Positions 46,501 through 57,238 of a stretch of DNA of 64,000 bases are shown in pieces. Position numbers and translations under genes: made by a program. The number at the start of each line of letters is the position of its first letter. Position 1 is the first letter of the stretch. The stretch lies in the NCBI RefSeq assembly GCF_949628215.1, contig NC_134280.1, forward strand, positions 54,276,621-54,340,620, in the 5' to 3' direction. Source of the DNA: Phalacrocorax aristotelis (Eukaryota > Chordata > Aves > Suliformes > Phalacrocoracidae). The notes beneath the pieces are model-generated. The model was given only the letters and a program-made list of their open reading frames with translations. It ran no database searches and was not told the DNA's origin.

Positions 46501-49500
46501 AATTTTCAAGCATTAATGTCTCTTTAATGCATCCTAGGCATAATAATTTAACAATGGAAGAGAATACTTAGGCTTTCTACTGTTCTTAGGCATGAGATTT
46601 CTATGAGAAAAAGGGCACAGATCCACTTTTGGAATGGACTTTAGTTTGGGAGAGAACACACAGCATATCCCAACACAATCTGCAGGTGGTGTAAATCACT
46701 AAACTCTCATTTGCACCACCTAAACATTCCCAGCACTACCTTTTTGGCTCCTAATCAGCCCTTTTGCTAGTCATGCAGAAACATTAAGTCCAGCTTGCAG
46801 GCTGAGGGGAATTTCGGATTAAAGAACAACAAAGGTCTCTTCATTTCATTGCTTTTCCATTATCATACCATTCTTCTTGTGACAGTCTGATGCAATACAC
46901 AGCTTGAACCTCCAAGAAGAAATGGAAACCATTAAAGAACGTAACACCACAGCATCAGCTAGGGCTTACAATACATATGGGTCTGTCAGAGCTTTCATTA
47001 TTTATCCAGGCTCTCAAATGTGCATGTATTGGCAATATAAATTAATGCTGTGTTGAAATTGCTGTATGATGGGTTACTCAGAATGAATCACTGCAGAAAG
47101 GATGGATGAAAATGGAAGGATGAGAAGGTGCAGGAGGAAGAGAATAACTTCAAGACATTCTGGTTTGCTTTCCCCTAAAATACATCACCCTCAATAACCC
47201 TTCTTATAACTTGCTATAATTAAAAGCTTGGAAAAAAAGGTTTTTGGTTATCAACCTACCTACTGAGGACATGTCTTTTTTATACTCTAGACCAACTTTT
47301 GCAATCTCAAAGTTCTCCTCACACCTGTCTCTGCCTTCACATTCCTACTGCAAACAAGGCAAAGCAGGAATGTCAGATGCACAAGCATGCACCTTACAAA
47401 CACATACAGGTGTGCATATATACATGCTCACCTTTGAAATGAGCTTTCATAGCCAAGCTGAAAATTTGACAGTGATAGTTTGCATCTGTGACCTTTAATC
47501 TGAGCCACACACACAGGCTGAGGGGCAGCAGTTTCAGTTTAAGATGACAGTTGATGTTATTAGTTGGCATGTGTTTACCTTGATATATCTCCGCCCGTTG
47601 CTTGTAGCAAACTACGTCCTTGCATCCAACCTATTTTTCCTTATGTTACTGTGAGCAGCGGGACAACCAGTCCTATCTGTGTGTCCCAGGTGACAACAGC
47701 CCCATCTCTTGGCCAACATCAGAAATCTAATAAAACACCTAACGGCCAAGGCTACATGGCAATTCTTTTTGAAAGCCCACTGGACGTTACCTCTGCCTGA
47801 GCACCCACGCTATGGTTAGCCTTATTTTACGCTGCACAAAGTGTCACTCTACAGCTGAAATTTAGTTCTTTCCATGTGGTTTGTACTGCTTTTTTTTTCT
47901 ATTTTAATGTAAAACTGCAGAGATCTTGCTCATTCTCACATACCCACACACACATCGGTGCTGCCTGTAAGGCTCTTTCAAACACCAAAGTATCAGCCTG
48001 CCCTACTAACACTTCTAGGACAAGTTTGTCACGTGGAAAAAGTTCATTTCAGAATAAGCAGCTGACAGAAATTAGGTTTGCCTTCATTTTGCTTTTGCTT
48101 AGTTGCTCAGTTATATTAAAAATTCCCTGTTTTGACCCAGTTACCATTTGCTGTATGTCTGGGGTGAGATTTGAGGGGAGAGATGCACAAGGAGGAGTTG
48201 GGTTTTTTTGTCTCTGCAGACAACAGTTCTGTTTGCAAGTACAATTTCTACAGCAGGGGCTTGCACCTCACACCTGACATCTGAAATGGCAGCAAACAGA
48301 TGCTACCTGGATTGGTGGCTCCAAACCACAAACTGCTGCTCTTGGGGGTGGTTGGGCTGTGGAAAGGAGGAGGCAAAACTGAACCCCTCCTGCACCCCTG
48401 CAAGGTGGTACAGCAGAGATGTTCTTTTGTGGTCTCTCATGTAGGTTGTCCTGCTATCAGGAGCTGTGGAGAAATAAACCAGAGTAATATAATCTGCGTG
48501 TGGGACACCTAACTTTTCTCAATGTTCTAAGTAATCACTTAGTGAAACACAGACTGCAGTTAGGAGATATTAAACTATATTTCTTTCCTCAATATTAGTA
48601 TTACACTTTCAGGAAAACATTGAAAGAGAAGCACAAGAGGCTGGCGAAGGGTCTAGAGAAAAAGTCCTATGGGCAGTGGCTGAGGGAACTGGAGTTGTTT
48701 AGTATGGAGAAGAGGAGGCTCAGGGGAGACCTCATCGTTCTATACAACTACCTGAAAAGATGTAAGAGATGTGTAGATGTGGTGCTTAGGGACAGAGTTT
48801 AGTGGTGGACTTGGCAGTGCTAGGTTTATGGTTGGACTTGATGATCTTAAGGGTCTTTTTCAACCTAAATGAATCTATGATTCTATGAAAGAAACAGCTT
48901 TCTAGCAAAGTGGTTTTCTCTGAAGCACCAACAAGGCTTCAGCTTCCTGGTTGAAGCAATGGGCAAGGGAGTGCTCAGAGCCCTCCCAGCACTGGAGCAG
49001 AGCTCCTCTGCTGTGTGCTCAGACTGATTCTCACTCAACACACTTGGCTCCCCCAGCTTTCTACCGCTGCCTTTCTCAGAAGTGTCACGGTGACATCCAG
49101 CTAACTAAGCTCTTACATGGAACAGAAACGCGTCCTCCTGCTGTTAAATGACATGAGAATTGGCTTTCCGGCAAGAAACTGTCATTTAGGAATCAAGTGG
49201 CTCAAATGCTCCATAAGGACACACAAAAACGATGTTCCATGCATAATGAAAAAAGGAAAGTATCATGTTTTGTATCATGCAAGGACTGAGCATCCTTCTT
49301 GGCCAGGACACATGCCAAGAATAACTGCCCCTCCCGCTGGCTCACAAAGACCTGTGCCAATGCTGTGTGGCTCTTTAATGCAATAACTGGTTAAAGCAAT
49401 TGCTGATGCTGGAAACATGCCAAGGCACAGTAGCGGAGCTGCCGTTCATAATGCATAGTTATTAGAGCATATGAAAATTCAACATAATTTAGCATAAAGC

Positions 49501-52500
49501 TGTGCATTGCTTTATCTGTAAAACATTGGAACTCACAAAGTTGGTTCTTAACTGCCATGCATCTAAAAGGCTGAATGACAAATACTATGAACAGAGACAT
49601 TTTAACAGAAATAAGCAGTGATTAAAAGATTTTTTTCTTTTACCTCCCCAAATTCCTCATAGATCTGCTCAATATAAGTCGTCCCTTTCCTTCCTGGAGA
49701 GGCCTCTCCATGGATTTCTGACTGATCGCTCTCACTTTCATTTGTCTTCCGGCTGTTCTCATGCATTTCATTCTCCGACTCTTCTACATTGTCTCTCTCG
49801 GACTTGTCCGAAAAAGCATCATTTTCCAAATGGTGGTGGTTCTCCAGGGCTGATTCATTCAAACTGCAACACACAGTTCATTACTTGCTTCAATTTGATT
49901 TACAAAGCCAGATTACTTAAGGCCCTTTAGATAAGGTAAAAACATCCCCCTGGACTCAAAATAGGGTGCGCAGCCCAGGAGAGTGTAAGACATTGATTTC
50001 CTGAATAGCAGGGGTTTTATCAAGGAAACAGTGAAATATTTTCCATCAAAATTCTCCCCTCCAAACTGCACTTTGCAAAATGTACCACATAGCTCCACTT
50101 ACCCACCCTTATGCAGTGTTGCCATTGGCTCAGGATGGGAGCCCACGTATCAGAGGGTTACAGAGCACACACTAACAACCGTATGCTGCTGATTAGAGAA
50201 CTGAAGTGTCAGTCAGGAGAGAATTTTCCCTTTACAGAAGCAAATCAGTGGATTGCAGCATATGGGAAAAATATGACATTATGGGATACATTTTCTTTTC
50301 AGTACTACTGTTACTTCGTTTCAACAGATGGTGGTCCTAAGTCAGCCCTACACTAGAAAAGGCAAATTTAAAAATCAAGAGAAGCAAGTATTTTCACATG
50401 CGCACACACACGCACACTTATGTACCCAAACAAACCTGGGGAACATGCTTCCTCCAGATAATGCTGTGTGGAAGAACTCAGTTGAAAGCATGGACTGGAC
50501 AATTACACGTAAGAAGAATACCCAGATTATAACAGCATCCAAGAGAAAGCATGGAAGCTGTAGCAAGCTTCCTACTCAGTGATCCAGGCTTTAGAGAATG
50601 AGGAGAAAGCTGAAAATTCTCTCTCAAGTAGCCTATAGCGTCTCTATTTGAAAAAGCAAATGTGGTTCATAGAACAGATGGCAAACATGGTTAGATGGGC
50701 CAGAGGTCAGATGCTGAGAAGTATTCACTAAATGCCTGTTTTTTCAAGTAATATATAGCATGGGCTTCAGTCTTCTCTATTCACACATGTCTCTGCACAC
50801 ACATCACCTCTTTCACAGCCTAGCCTGGCTCTCAGGCGCTGACTGTCTCAGCTTGACCTTCCTCTGAAAATTCATCACCCAAGTCCTCACACAAAACTGC
50901 TCTTGGATAGAGCAATAAGAAAAGATTTGCAGCTGTACAAGGAGTTTCAGAAGACCTAAACAGGCCCTGGCTCTTGAAGAGTTTTGTTACTTCCTGTAGT
51001 CCACGTCCCTCTCAAAGCAAGATTTCTCTCTTCTGTACGTGGGAATGTTCTGTCAAGCTTGAAGTGTCTCCGTGATGGGCCCTTTCTCAGGCCATTCTGG
51101 GCATGTTCCAATTTTGATTACAAATTAATGCTGAAAGTTCCTATCCCTTGTTCTCCCTCTCTTTTTTCGGTTTTTGAAAAGATAATTAGGCATTGCTAGT
51201 TAGAGCCAGATTAAAACAAAACCAACAGAAGAGTCAGAACATGCAACTGGCATCAGCTTTTCAGAAGATCTCAACTTCCAACTATGCACTGAAATAAGCT
51301 CATGATTTTTAACATGCCAAGCAAGCCACATTGTGACAGTCACAGCTCAGTTTCTGGAGAAGCTCAGTTTCTAGAGTTCTTTTGAAAGTGTCGTCTACAG
51401 CTTTCTGTGCCTTTAGAAAATCTTTCTTTTAACTCCATTTGTATATGTATCTATGTATGCATATATATCTATATGTGTATATACATGAACTACAAGGTTT
51501 TTTTAATTTACAGTTTTACTGTAAAATAAAATTGAGATAAGAAATCAGGGAGTCAATGACCACTATACTCTGGCACTAATAATTAGCTATTAGACATTAC
51601 GTGTCTTTATTGTTCGAGTGCCAGGAAGCATAGAGCATAGCACATGCATGAGTTTAAGATAATAAAGGAGAAAAAAGGTGAGGAGAGACCTTTCTAGAGA
51701 GATTATCCCATGATTCCTCAGCACAGATACTTCCTGGATGATTGTTATTAGTTGCCGATCACTTAAATACCTAATTTATTTCTCATTTTTCCAACGATCA
51801 GCTAAATATGTGAGTGATTGTTTGTGGTTGCTGTGCTCCCTTACCTAGTGAAAGTTTTCTCCATGGGATAAAAATGCTTGAAAGAACAGTTCATTACAAG
51901 GCTTAGGGTACATGTCTGAGAAGTAGCACTTATTTCCATTCCACATTTATAAGAAGAGCAAGTGTTTTTCAGTGTCACCTGCCTCACATTTGGCAGATAT
52001 TTGAAGGTTCAGTGGAGCAAATGACTCTTCTTAGTTTCTTTGTGCCCCCCCCCGCCCCTATTTTTTAAGGATTTCAGATTTAGTCCAAGAGGGAATTAAG
52101 TTCACATGAAATCCCACCAGCCACAAACAAGGCAAGATTTAACACATCCAGAGCCAAGGAGCTGCTCTGTGGAACCAAAGGGAAAACAGATGCTCCTCAT
52201 TCTGAGGAACAAATTTGAGATGTTGAAGTGGAGCCAGGCTCTTCTATTTCTCCAGACAGAATCATCACTGAATATGTATTACATGCTAAAAACAAAAGCC
52301 ACACCACAAGCTTGAACTAAAATCAATGTAAAGACTTCCCAGGGTCTTCCAATGGGATTTGGACCAGGCTTTAAAAGCTGAGAGGGGATGACTATGCTAA
52401 AAGTCAAGACTGGATTTCCACCATTAATGTGAATAACTTGGCACTTTTCACAGCTAATCTACCATTTCAGCATATTGGAGTTGTCTTATACCAGTGCTTT

Positions 52501-55123
52501 ATTCTCTACGGGCATTCCTGGAAACTTCAGTCAGTGACCAGGACTTCTTTGAGTTTGATACTGCCCTTCTACACAAAGCAAAAAACCCCTTTGGCTCTTG
52601 TCAAACAAGTAAATCAGCCAGATTCCTGGGGTTGCTGGAGATAAGACATGGAAGCCACACGAAATAAAACTTCATATTAATAAGAAGAGTGCCTGGAGCC
52701 CTAAGGGCCTCTTGTCTAAACTCACAGATTTACACAGTACTTTAGCCTTTGATTTGCTTGCACAGTTATTTCTCTCTCATTTTTATACACTACTAAAGAC
52801 ATGGATTTTAAAATCACTGTGTAATCTTGACTTCTTTCCCAGCAGGAAAGGAGCAAAGCAGCCAGCAGACAAATGCAACTTTGGCTCAACGAAGATTCGC
52901 CTTTGTCTACTCCCTTGGCTTTTGTTCTCCCTATAATATCCATCATCTCCCTTTTCTTTTTCTTTTTTTGACAGAGTAGTTTGGCTAATTTGAAGATAGA
53001 GTTAAATGTAATTAACTGTCCCCCTAACAACAGCGTGCCAATTTAATTGGTAAGATTCCCTGTAGGGAAGGCATTTAATTAGAATGATTGAATCCCTATG
53101 AGGAAGCCACTGTCAGTGGCAAACCAAAACCCTTTGCTCAGCACTTGCACAGTTTTGGTTTTGCATTCTCCCTCATTTAAATGTTCTTTATTTCTCCAGG
53201 GATGACAGCAAGTCGTCCCCCTCTCCTGCAACCATCAAATTCCAACGGGCTTCAGGCACTGGGGAAGGTCTGGGTACACATTAAAACCAGTGGTAGGACT
53301 CAGAAAGGAGAGTGTATTGTCCAGATGACCAGACACTGAACACCCAGCTTGAACCAGACTCAGCTAAAATCTGAGCCCGTCAGAGAAATCTGGTTCCAAT
53401 CGTGGGTACTCTGTCCTGCTGAAAACTCTGCCATGTGTGGTACCGCTGAGCCCCATCGTTCAAAGGGCTTTTAACGTTTAACAACTAAGAGGTGAAACAG
53501 AGGCATCATTTAAGCATCATTTACACATCATATTTTGAAGAAATATTTTAATACAGCTTTAACTCTATCTTCTGCAGTTCCTCAGAGTAGCCATGGGTCT
53601 GCCTGAAAGTTCTCAGTGCCACAGGCTCCATTTTAATATTGGACTTCTGTACATATATCCATCAGCTGAAAAACAAATCCACTGCATTCCTGCATTCATT
53701 ATCACAGTGAGAACAGTCCTAAGAGACTCTCTCTTAGATAGAAAGAAATCAGAAAGTCAAGTATCACAGAAGAAGCCCAAGAGCAAAAGATGTATATGCA
53801 CAAGTACTAGGGCACACGCCCTGCTGACACATCAGGTTTCCTTCTCTTCTCCCATTGCTCTTCAGTAAAGCTCTTCTTCAAACTCTAGGTAAAAACCCAA
53901 ACAGCAGGACTGAAGAATACATGCTGGGAATACCAGAGCCTTTCTGACCAAAGTGCAGACCAAAATGTTGCCATCCCTTTGGTGCCTTGGGAACAGAGAT
54001 ACCTCGACACTCTGAAGAGGACTCAGATCCCTGCTGTTATAACAGAGCCTGAGAAAACCACTTAAAGGCAAGGGCCCGCTGTGCGAGGCATCATCTTTGC
54101 AGATAGCAAGAATTGCTACCCTAAAAACTGTGTAACGAATGGTGCATTGCTGTGAGTCCTAAGCATCAAATTTGTATCAGCAGGACTAGAATTAGATACT
54201 ACATCTCCCAGTTCCCACTCCAAGGGCCAAGCATCTATACCAGAGGGATTTTTGAAGTTGCCTATTTAGCTGTAAAAAACAGATAAGGCCTGGCTTTTTT
54301 TAATGTTTACAGAGCTTTGATGTAGTAATACATGCTGCAGTAATACTAGGACTATGAATAGAAAGAAGGCTGTGGGGACTTTTTTCAGATGCATCAAGGA
54401 AGAAATTGGAAACCACTCAAAACCCCTGTAGACAGAGAAAGTAATTATAAAACTAAGGATGCAGTGTGTGCACTCTGTCGACTATGACACGGTATTATTA
54501 GAAAAGAGAACACATTATTAAAAAATAGATCAGACTCTCAGAGCCATATGTGCTAGCTAACAGACAGACATTGTTAGCGATTGTGTGTGTCTAACTACAG
54601 GTCTACTCTAGTAGCTAGATTCTGCAATCTTTACTCAGGCAAGCCATTTTTCATGCTAGCATCTCCAGACAACATTTTGGCCCAAGCAGGGGACAGAAGA
54701 AAATTGTTTATGTACACACTAACACAGCTGAGGTTCCCCCCAGTCTGTGTGCTCAAGCGTTAGGTGACAACAAACCTCATATGCACCAAACCCACATATT
54801 AGTGACAGATGCGGCAGAAGAACATACAGGCTGGTTTTTAAACAGGTTTCCTTAGTGGACTCTGGCTAGATTACACTAAGGTTAAATGAATGACCAAGTG
54901 TAAGCCATGCAACACCTCTCTGTGCATTAAGAAGTGACAACCCCATCTTACTGGAAGAACTCCTGGTCTGAGATAGCACTTGTGTGCAAGAGGTGGTTGA
55001 GCCCCGCATGTGCGGAATCACTCGAGCAGTTTGTTTCTCCATCCTTGCCCTGCTTGGAGGCACTGAGCCGGAAGAGGCTGGAGCAACGCAGGGCAAGTTC
55101 TAAAGCATCCAGCCAGCATCGGC
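28375..55123 (-). CDS. OSBPL5: Oxysterol-binding protein-related protein 5 (3' part of the gene)
   Basis: ORP5 sits in the endoplasmic reticulum and exchanges phosphatidylserine for PI4P at contacts with the plasma membrane. Fifteen exons are visible, from 54952-55123 down to 28375-28510, all with compatible phases, giving about 656 C-terminal residues. In order they hold the end of the PH domain ([17 protein letters not shown]), an acidic linker, the ORD lipid-transfer domain with the EQVSHHPP signature split by an intron, a [20 protein letters not shown] tail, a CAQC-containing helix segment and the C-terminal anchor [19 protein letters not shown]. This anchor is typical of ORP5 and ORP8; the tail matches human ORP5. 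Exons for the N-terminus and most of the PH domain were not found in the window. The gene is transcribed toward the death receptor. Confidence 0.96.
29548..29650 (-). CDS. OSBPL5: OSBPL5 exon with CxxC and helix
   Basis: 103 nt encoding [20 protein letters not shown] and [13 protein letters not shown], matching the position of human CPRCRREV...LHEAILSIREAQQELH. Borders GCTACAG and GTAGCC. The CxxC pair is kept. The exon was found by phase and similarity, as it has no long open frame. Confidence 0.88.
30296..30425 (-). CDS. OSBPL5: OSBPL5 exon with uncertain donor
   Basis: Encodes [20 protein letters not shown] and [20 protein letters not shown], matching human ORP5. The acceptor ATCCAG is clear. 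The 3' border may be a GT donor (GTATCA, exon end at 30296, adding KYL) or a GC donor (GCAAGT, exon end at 30308). Both keep the phase. Confidence 0.85.
31604..31742 (-). CDS. OSBPL5: OSBPL5 exon
   Basis: 139 nt encoding [20 protein letters not shown] followed by a less conserved tail ending NNQITRHK. The opening matches human ORP5 (PWDPLKDIAQFEQDGIL). Borders TCTAAAG and GTAAAA. Confidence 0.92.
32283..32468 (-). CDS. OSBPL5: OSBPL5 exon: end of the lipid-transfer domain
   Basis: 186 nt encoding [20 protein letters not shown], an Arg/Glu-rich helix ([15 protein letters not shown]) and [15 protein letters not shown]. Borders TTTCTAG and GTGAGT; the Asp codon is split. Confidence 0.94.
32469..35115. 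other. OSBPL5 intron
   Basis: A 2.6 kb intron. A G-rich run lies near 33624-33642. No exon or known repeat was recognised. Confidence 0.6.
35116..35252 (-). CDS. OSBPL5: OSBPL5 exon: lipid-transfer domain
   Basis: 137 nt encoding [20 protein letters not shown] and a segment with [18 protein letters not shown]. Borders TTCTCAG and GTGAGG. Confidence 0.95.
35253..38051. other. OSBPL5 intron
   Basis: A 2.8 kb intron. Several open frames of 60-100 codons show no known protein and no codon pattern of interest. Confidence 0.6.
38052..38141 (-). CDS. OSBPL5: OSBPL5 exon: lipid-transfer domain
   Basis: 90 nt, phase 0 at both ends, encoding [20 protein letters not shown] and [10 protein letters not shown]. 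Borders CTGACAG and GTAACA. It lacks an ATG, so it is easy to miss in a simple frame scan. Confidence 0.95.
40201..40298 (-). CDS. OSBPL5: OSBPL5 exon: lipid-transfer domain
   Basis: 98 nt encoding [20 protein letters not shown] and [12 protein letters not shown]. Borders TTTCAG and GTAAGA. Confidence 0.96.
41540..41638 (-). CDS. OSBPL5: OSBPL5 exon: lipid-transfer domain
   Basis: 99 nt encoding [20 protein letters not shown] and [12 protein letters not shown]. Borders ATTCTAG and GTAAGT. Confidence 0.95.
42602..42698 (-). CDS. OSBPL5: OSBPL5 exon: VSHHPP half of the signature
   Basis: 97 nt encoding [20 protein letters not shown] and [12 protein letters not shown]. The His pair contacts the PI4P headgroup in ORP structures. 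Borders TTATAG and GTAAGG. Confidence 0.96.
43682..43780 (-). CDS. OSBPL5: OSBPL5 exon: lipid-transfer domain, first half of the signature
   Basis: 99 nt, phase 0 at both ends, encoding [20 protein letters not shown] and [13 protein letters not shown]. The KPYNPILGE motif holds phosphoinositide-contacting residues in ORPs. The final EQ is the start of EQVSHHPP. Confidence 0.96.
44266..44347 (-). CDS. OSBPL5: OSBPL5 exon: lipid-transfer domain
   Basis: 82 nt encoding [19 protein letters not shown] and then SGFYKKPK. Borders CTTGCAG and GTAAAA. Confidence 0.95.
44829..44882 (-). mobile_element. CR1 LINE, short 3' end fragment
   Basis: The minus strand shows GGTTGGATGAGATAACCTTG leading into a TCCCTTCCAACCTAAAT-type end, a diverged CR1 3' terminus. 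Only about 50 bp remain. Confidence 0.7.
45762..45946 (-). CDS. OSBPL5: OSBPL5 exon: start of the lipid-transfer domain
   Basis: 185 nt starting [19 protein letters not shown] and including [20 protein letters not shown] and [20 protein letters not shown]. This is the ORD lid and first core segment. The acceptor is CATCATAG; a second AG four bases further would break the phase. Donor GTAAGG. Confidence 0.95.
45947..49643. other. OSBPL5 intron
   Basis: A 3.7 kb intron that holds the CR1 fragment at 48632-48887. No exon was recognised. Confidence 0.6.
48632..48887 (+). mobile_element. CR1 LINE, 3' fragment with internal deletion
   Basis: Starts in the CR1 ORF2 end (GAGAAGAGGAGGCTCAGGGG) and jumps after the ACCTGAAAAGATG segment to the 3' UTR, finishing GATGATCTTAAGGG and ATTCTATG. 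The usual middle part of about 150-200 bp is missing. It is a different CR1 subfamily from the copies at 15901 and 55907. Confidence 0.85.
49644..49863 (-). CDS. OSBPL5: OSBPL5 exon: acidic linker
   Basis: 220 nt encoding [28 protein letters not shown] and, at its end, [13 protein letters not shown]. Matches human ORP5 around [17 protein letters not shown]. It is highly charged. Borders GTTGCAG and GTAAAA. Confidence 0.94.
49864..54951. other. OSBPL5 intron
   Basis: A 5.1 kb intron. A CA-rich tract lies near 50396-50420, a TA-rich tract near 51440-51488 and a C run near 52046-52058. No exon or transposon was recognised. Confidence 0.6.
54952..55123 (-). CDS. OSBPL5: OSBPL5 exon: end of PH domain
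   Basis: 172 nt encoding [20 protein letters not shown], the last PH-domain helix, then a Ser-rich linker ending ISDQEFF. Borders TTCCACAG and GTAAGA. Confidence 0.93.
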
Positions 55124-55906
55124 CTGTGGAAACAAAAGGAATTATTTAAGCACAGGAGAGTAAATAAGACAATTCGTGCACTGCTTCTCAAAAGCTTCTC
55201 GCCTGGGAGAAGTCACTGTGTACAATAATCTATTTTTCATATATACAATCCCTAGGTTATTTTACCAGAAATTATGTGTTTCAGTGGCTGCATGAGTGAT
55301 AAATCTGCATGGGTAACACAGTGGGAAGTTCACACCAACCCACCCTTCCCTAACAGCACCTCTTCCTCTGATCTCCCACAACAAAAGGGGATCTGTTCAC
55401 ATCCCCTTTTGCCCCTTTCTGATGTTGTCCGAGATGCAGGGAATGTGTACAGGTACCGTGTTTTCAAACCACCTAGCATCAAGTAATACAGCCTGAAAAC
55501 ATTCAGCATTTGGCATCCCCACCATACACACTACCCAATGGCAGGGAGATACCCAGGTACTGCGCTGCACAGGAGAGGCCTCTGCTTGCTATGGGATCAC
55601 TGAACTACAAGCCGGCTTGGGGGTCCCGTGCAGGGCGTAGTGCTGCAAATAACAATCACTTTGAACAAGAGCCAGGATGATCAATACTTGCCAGAATGAT
55701 TAAGACTAGAGGGAGTTACTTGTCAGGCTCTTTATTTTTCCTCTTTCTCTGTATTTTTCCCCTTTTCTCCATTCCTTCTCCCTGCCCAGTCCGTTAGATA
55801 ATCTGGGTGGAGTATCAGTTTTTATCTTGTCACAAAAAATCTTTACCTGAAGGTCTGCTTTGCAAATACCAGAAACTATAATCACATCACAGAGACGAGA
55901 CAAACT

Positions 55907-57238
55907 GTGGTTCAAACTGTCAGTCTCACATCTGTGCCTGGTAAAATTATGGCAAAGATTATTCTGGGAGTTATTGAAAAACACCTGAAAGACAACACAG
56001 TCATGGGTCCCAGCCAGCATGGGTTCACAAGGGGAAAGTCCTGCCTAACAAACTTGATTTCCTTCCATGACAAGGTTACCCACCTAGCTGACCAAGGGAA
56101 GCCAGTTAATGTGATCTTTTTGGATTTCAGTAAAGCTTTTGATACTGTCTCTCACAGTACCCTCCTGGACAAAATGTCCGTCATACAGCTGGATAAACAC
56201 GTAGTGCAGTGGGTGAGCAATTGGCTAATGGTTCGGGCTCAAAGGGTCATAGTAAGTGGGGTTACATCAGGCTGGCAGCCAGTCACTAGCGGGGTTCCAC
56301 AGGAATCCATCTTGGGGCCAGTACTCCTTAATCTCTTTATTAATGACATGGATGCTGGACTTGAAATAATACTAATTAAGTTTGCTGATGACACAGAATT
56401 GGAAGGAGCTGTTGACACGCTCAAGGGCGGAGAGGCCCTGCAGAGGGATCTGGACAGACTGGAGAGCTGGGCAATCACCAACCATATGAAGTTGAACAGG
56501 GGCAAGTGCCATGTTTTACACCTGGGGCACGGCAACCCTGGATATACATACAGCCTGGGGGAATGAGAGGCTGGAGAGCAGCTCTGCAGAGAGGGATGTG
56601 GGGACTTTGATTGACAGCAAGCAGAACATGAGCCAACAGCATGCCCTGGGGTGCATCAAGCACTGCATTGCAGCCAGTCGAGGGAGGGGATTGTCCCGCT
56701 CTACTCTGCGCTGGTGAGGCCTCACCTCGAGTGCTGTGGGCAGTTTTGGGCGCCGCAGTACATTACAGATAAAAAGCTACTAGAGAGTGTCCAGAGGAGG
56801 GCCGTGAAGTTGATGAAGGGTTCAGAGGAGAAACCGCATGAGGAGCGGCTAAAGTCACTTAGTTTGTTCAGCCTAGAGAAGAGGAGACTGAGGGCAGACC
56901 TCATCGTGGTCTGCAGCTTCCTCACAAGGGGAGGAGGAGGGGCAGGCACTGATCTCTCCTCTCTGGTCACCAACGATAGGACCCAAAGGAATGGCAGAAG
57001 ATGTGGCAGGGGAGGTTTAGGTTGGATATTGGGAAAAGGTTCTTCCCCCAGAGGGTGGTGGAGCACTGGAACAGGCTCCTCAGGCAGGCATCATGGCACC
57101 AAGCCTGATGATATTCAAGGAGCACTTGGACAATGTTCTCAGAGATATGGTGTGAATTTGGGTTTGTCCTGTGCAGGGAGAGGAGTTGGACTTGATGATC
57201 CTTGTGGGCCCCTTCCAACTCAGGACATTCTATGATTC
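55907..57238 (+). mobile_element. CR1 LINE, 5'-truncated, with broken reverse transcriptase
   Basis: About 1.3 kb of CR1 ORF2 and the 3' UTR. It begins inside the reverse transcriptase (VSLTSVPGKIMAKIILGVIE) and contains the palm motifs VIFLDFSKAFDTVSHS and KFADDTELEGA, where FADD is the catalytic box. After about 56560 the frame shifts ([20 protein letters not shown]). Near 56690 it shifts again ([20 protein letters not shown]), and a short segment is missing between. It ends at ATTCTATGATTC. CR1 is a non-LTR retrotransposon common in birds; this copy is dead and antisense to OSBPL5. Confidence 0.95.
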
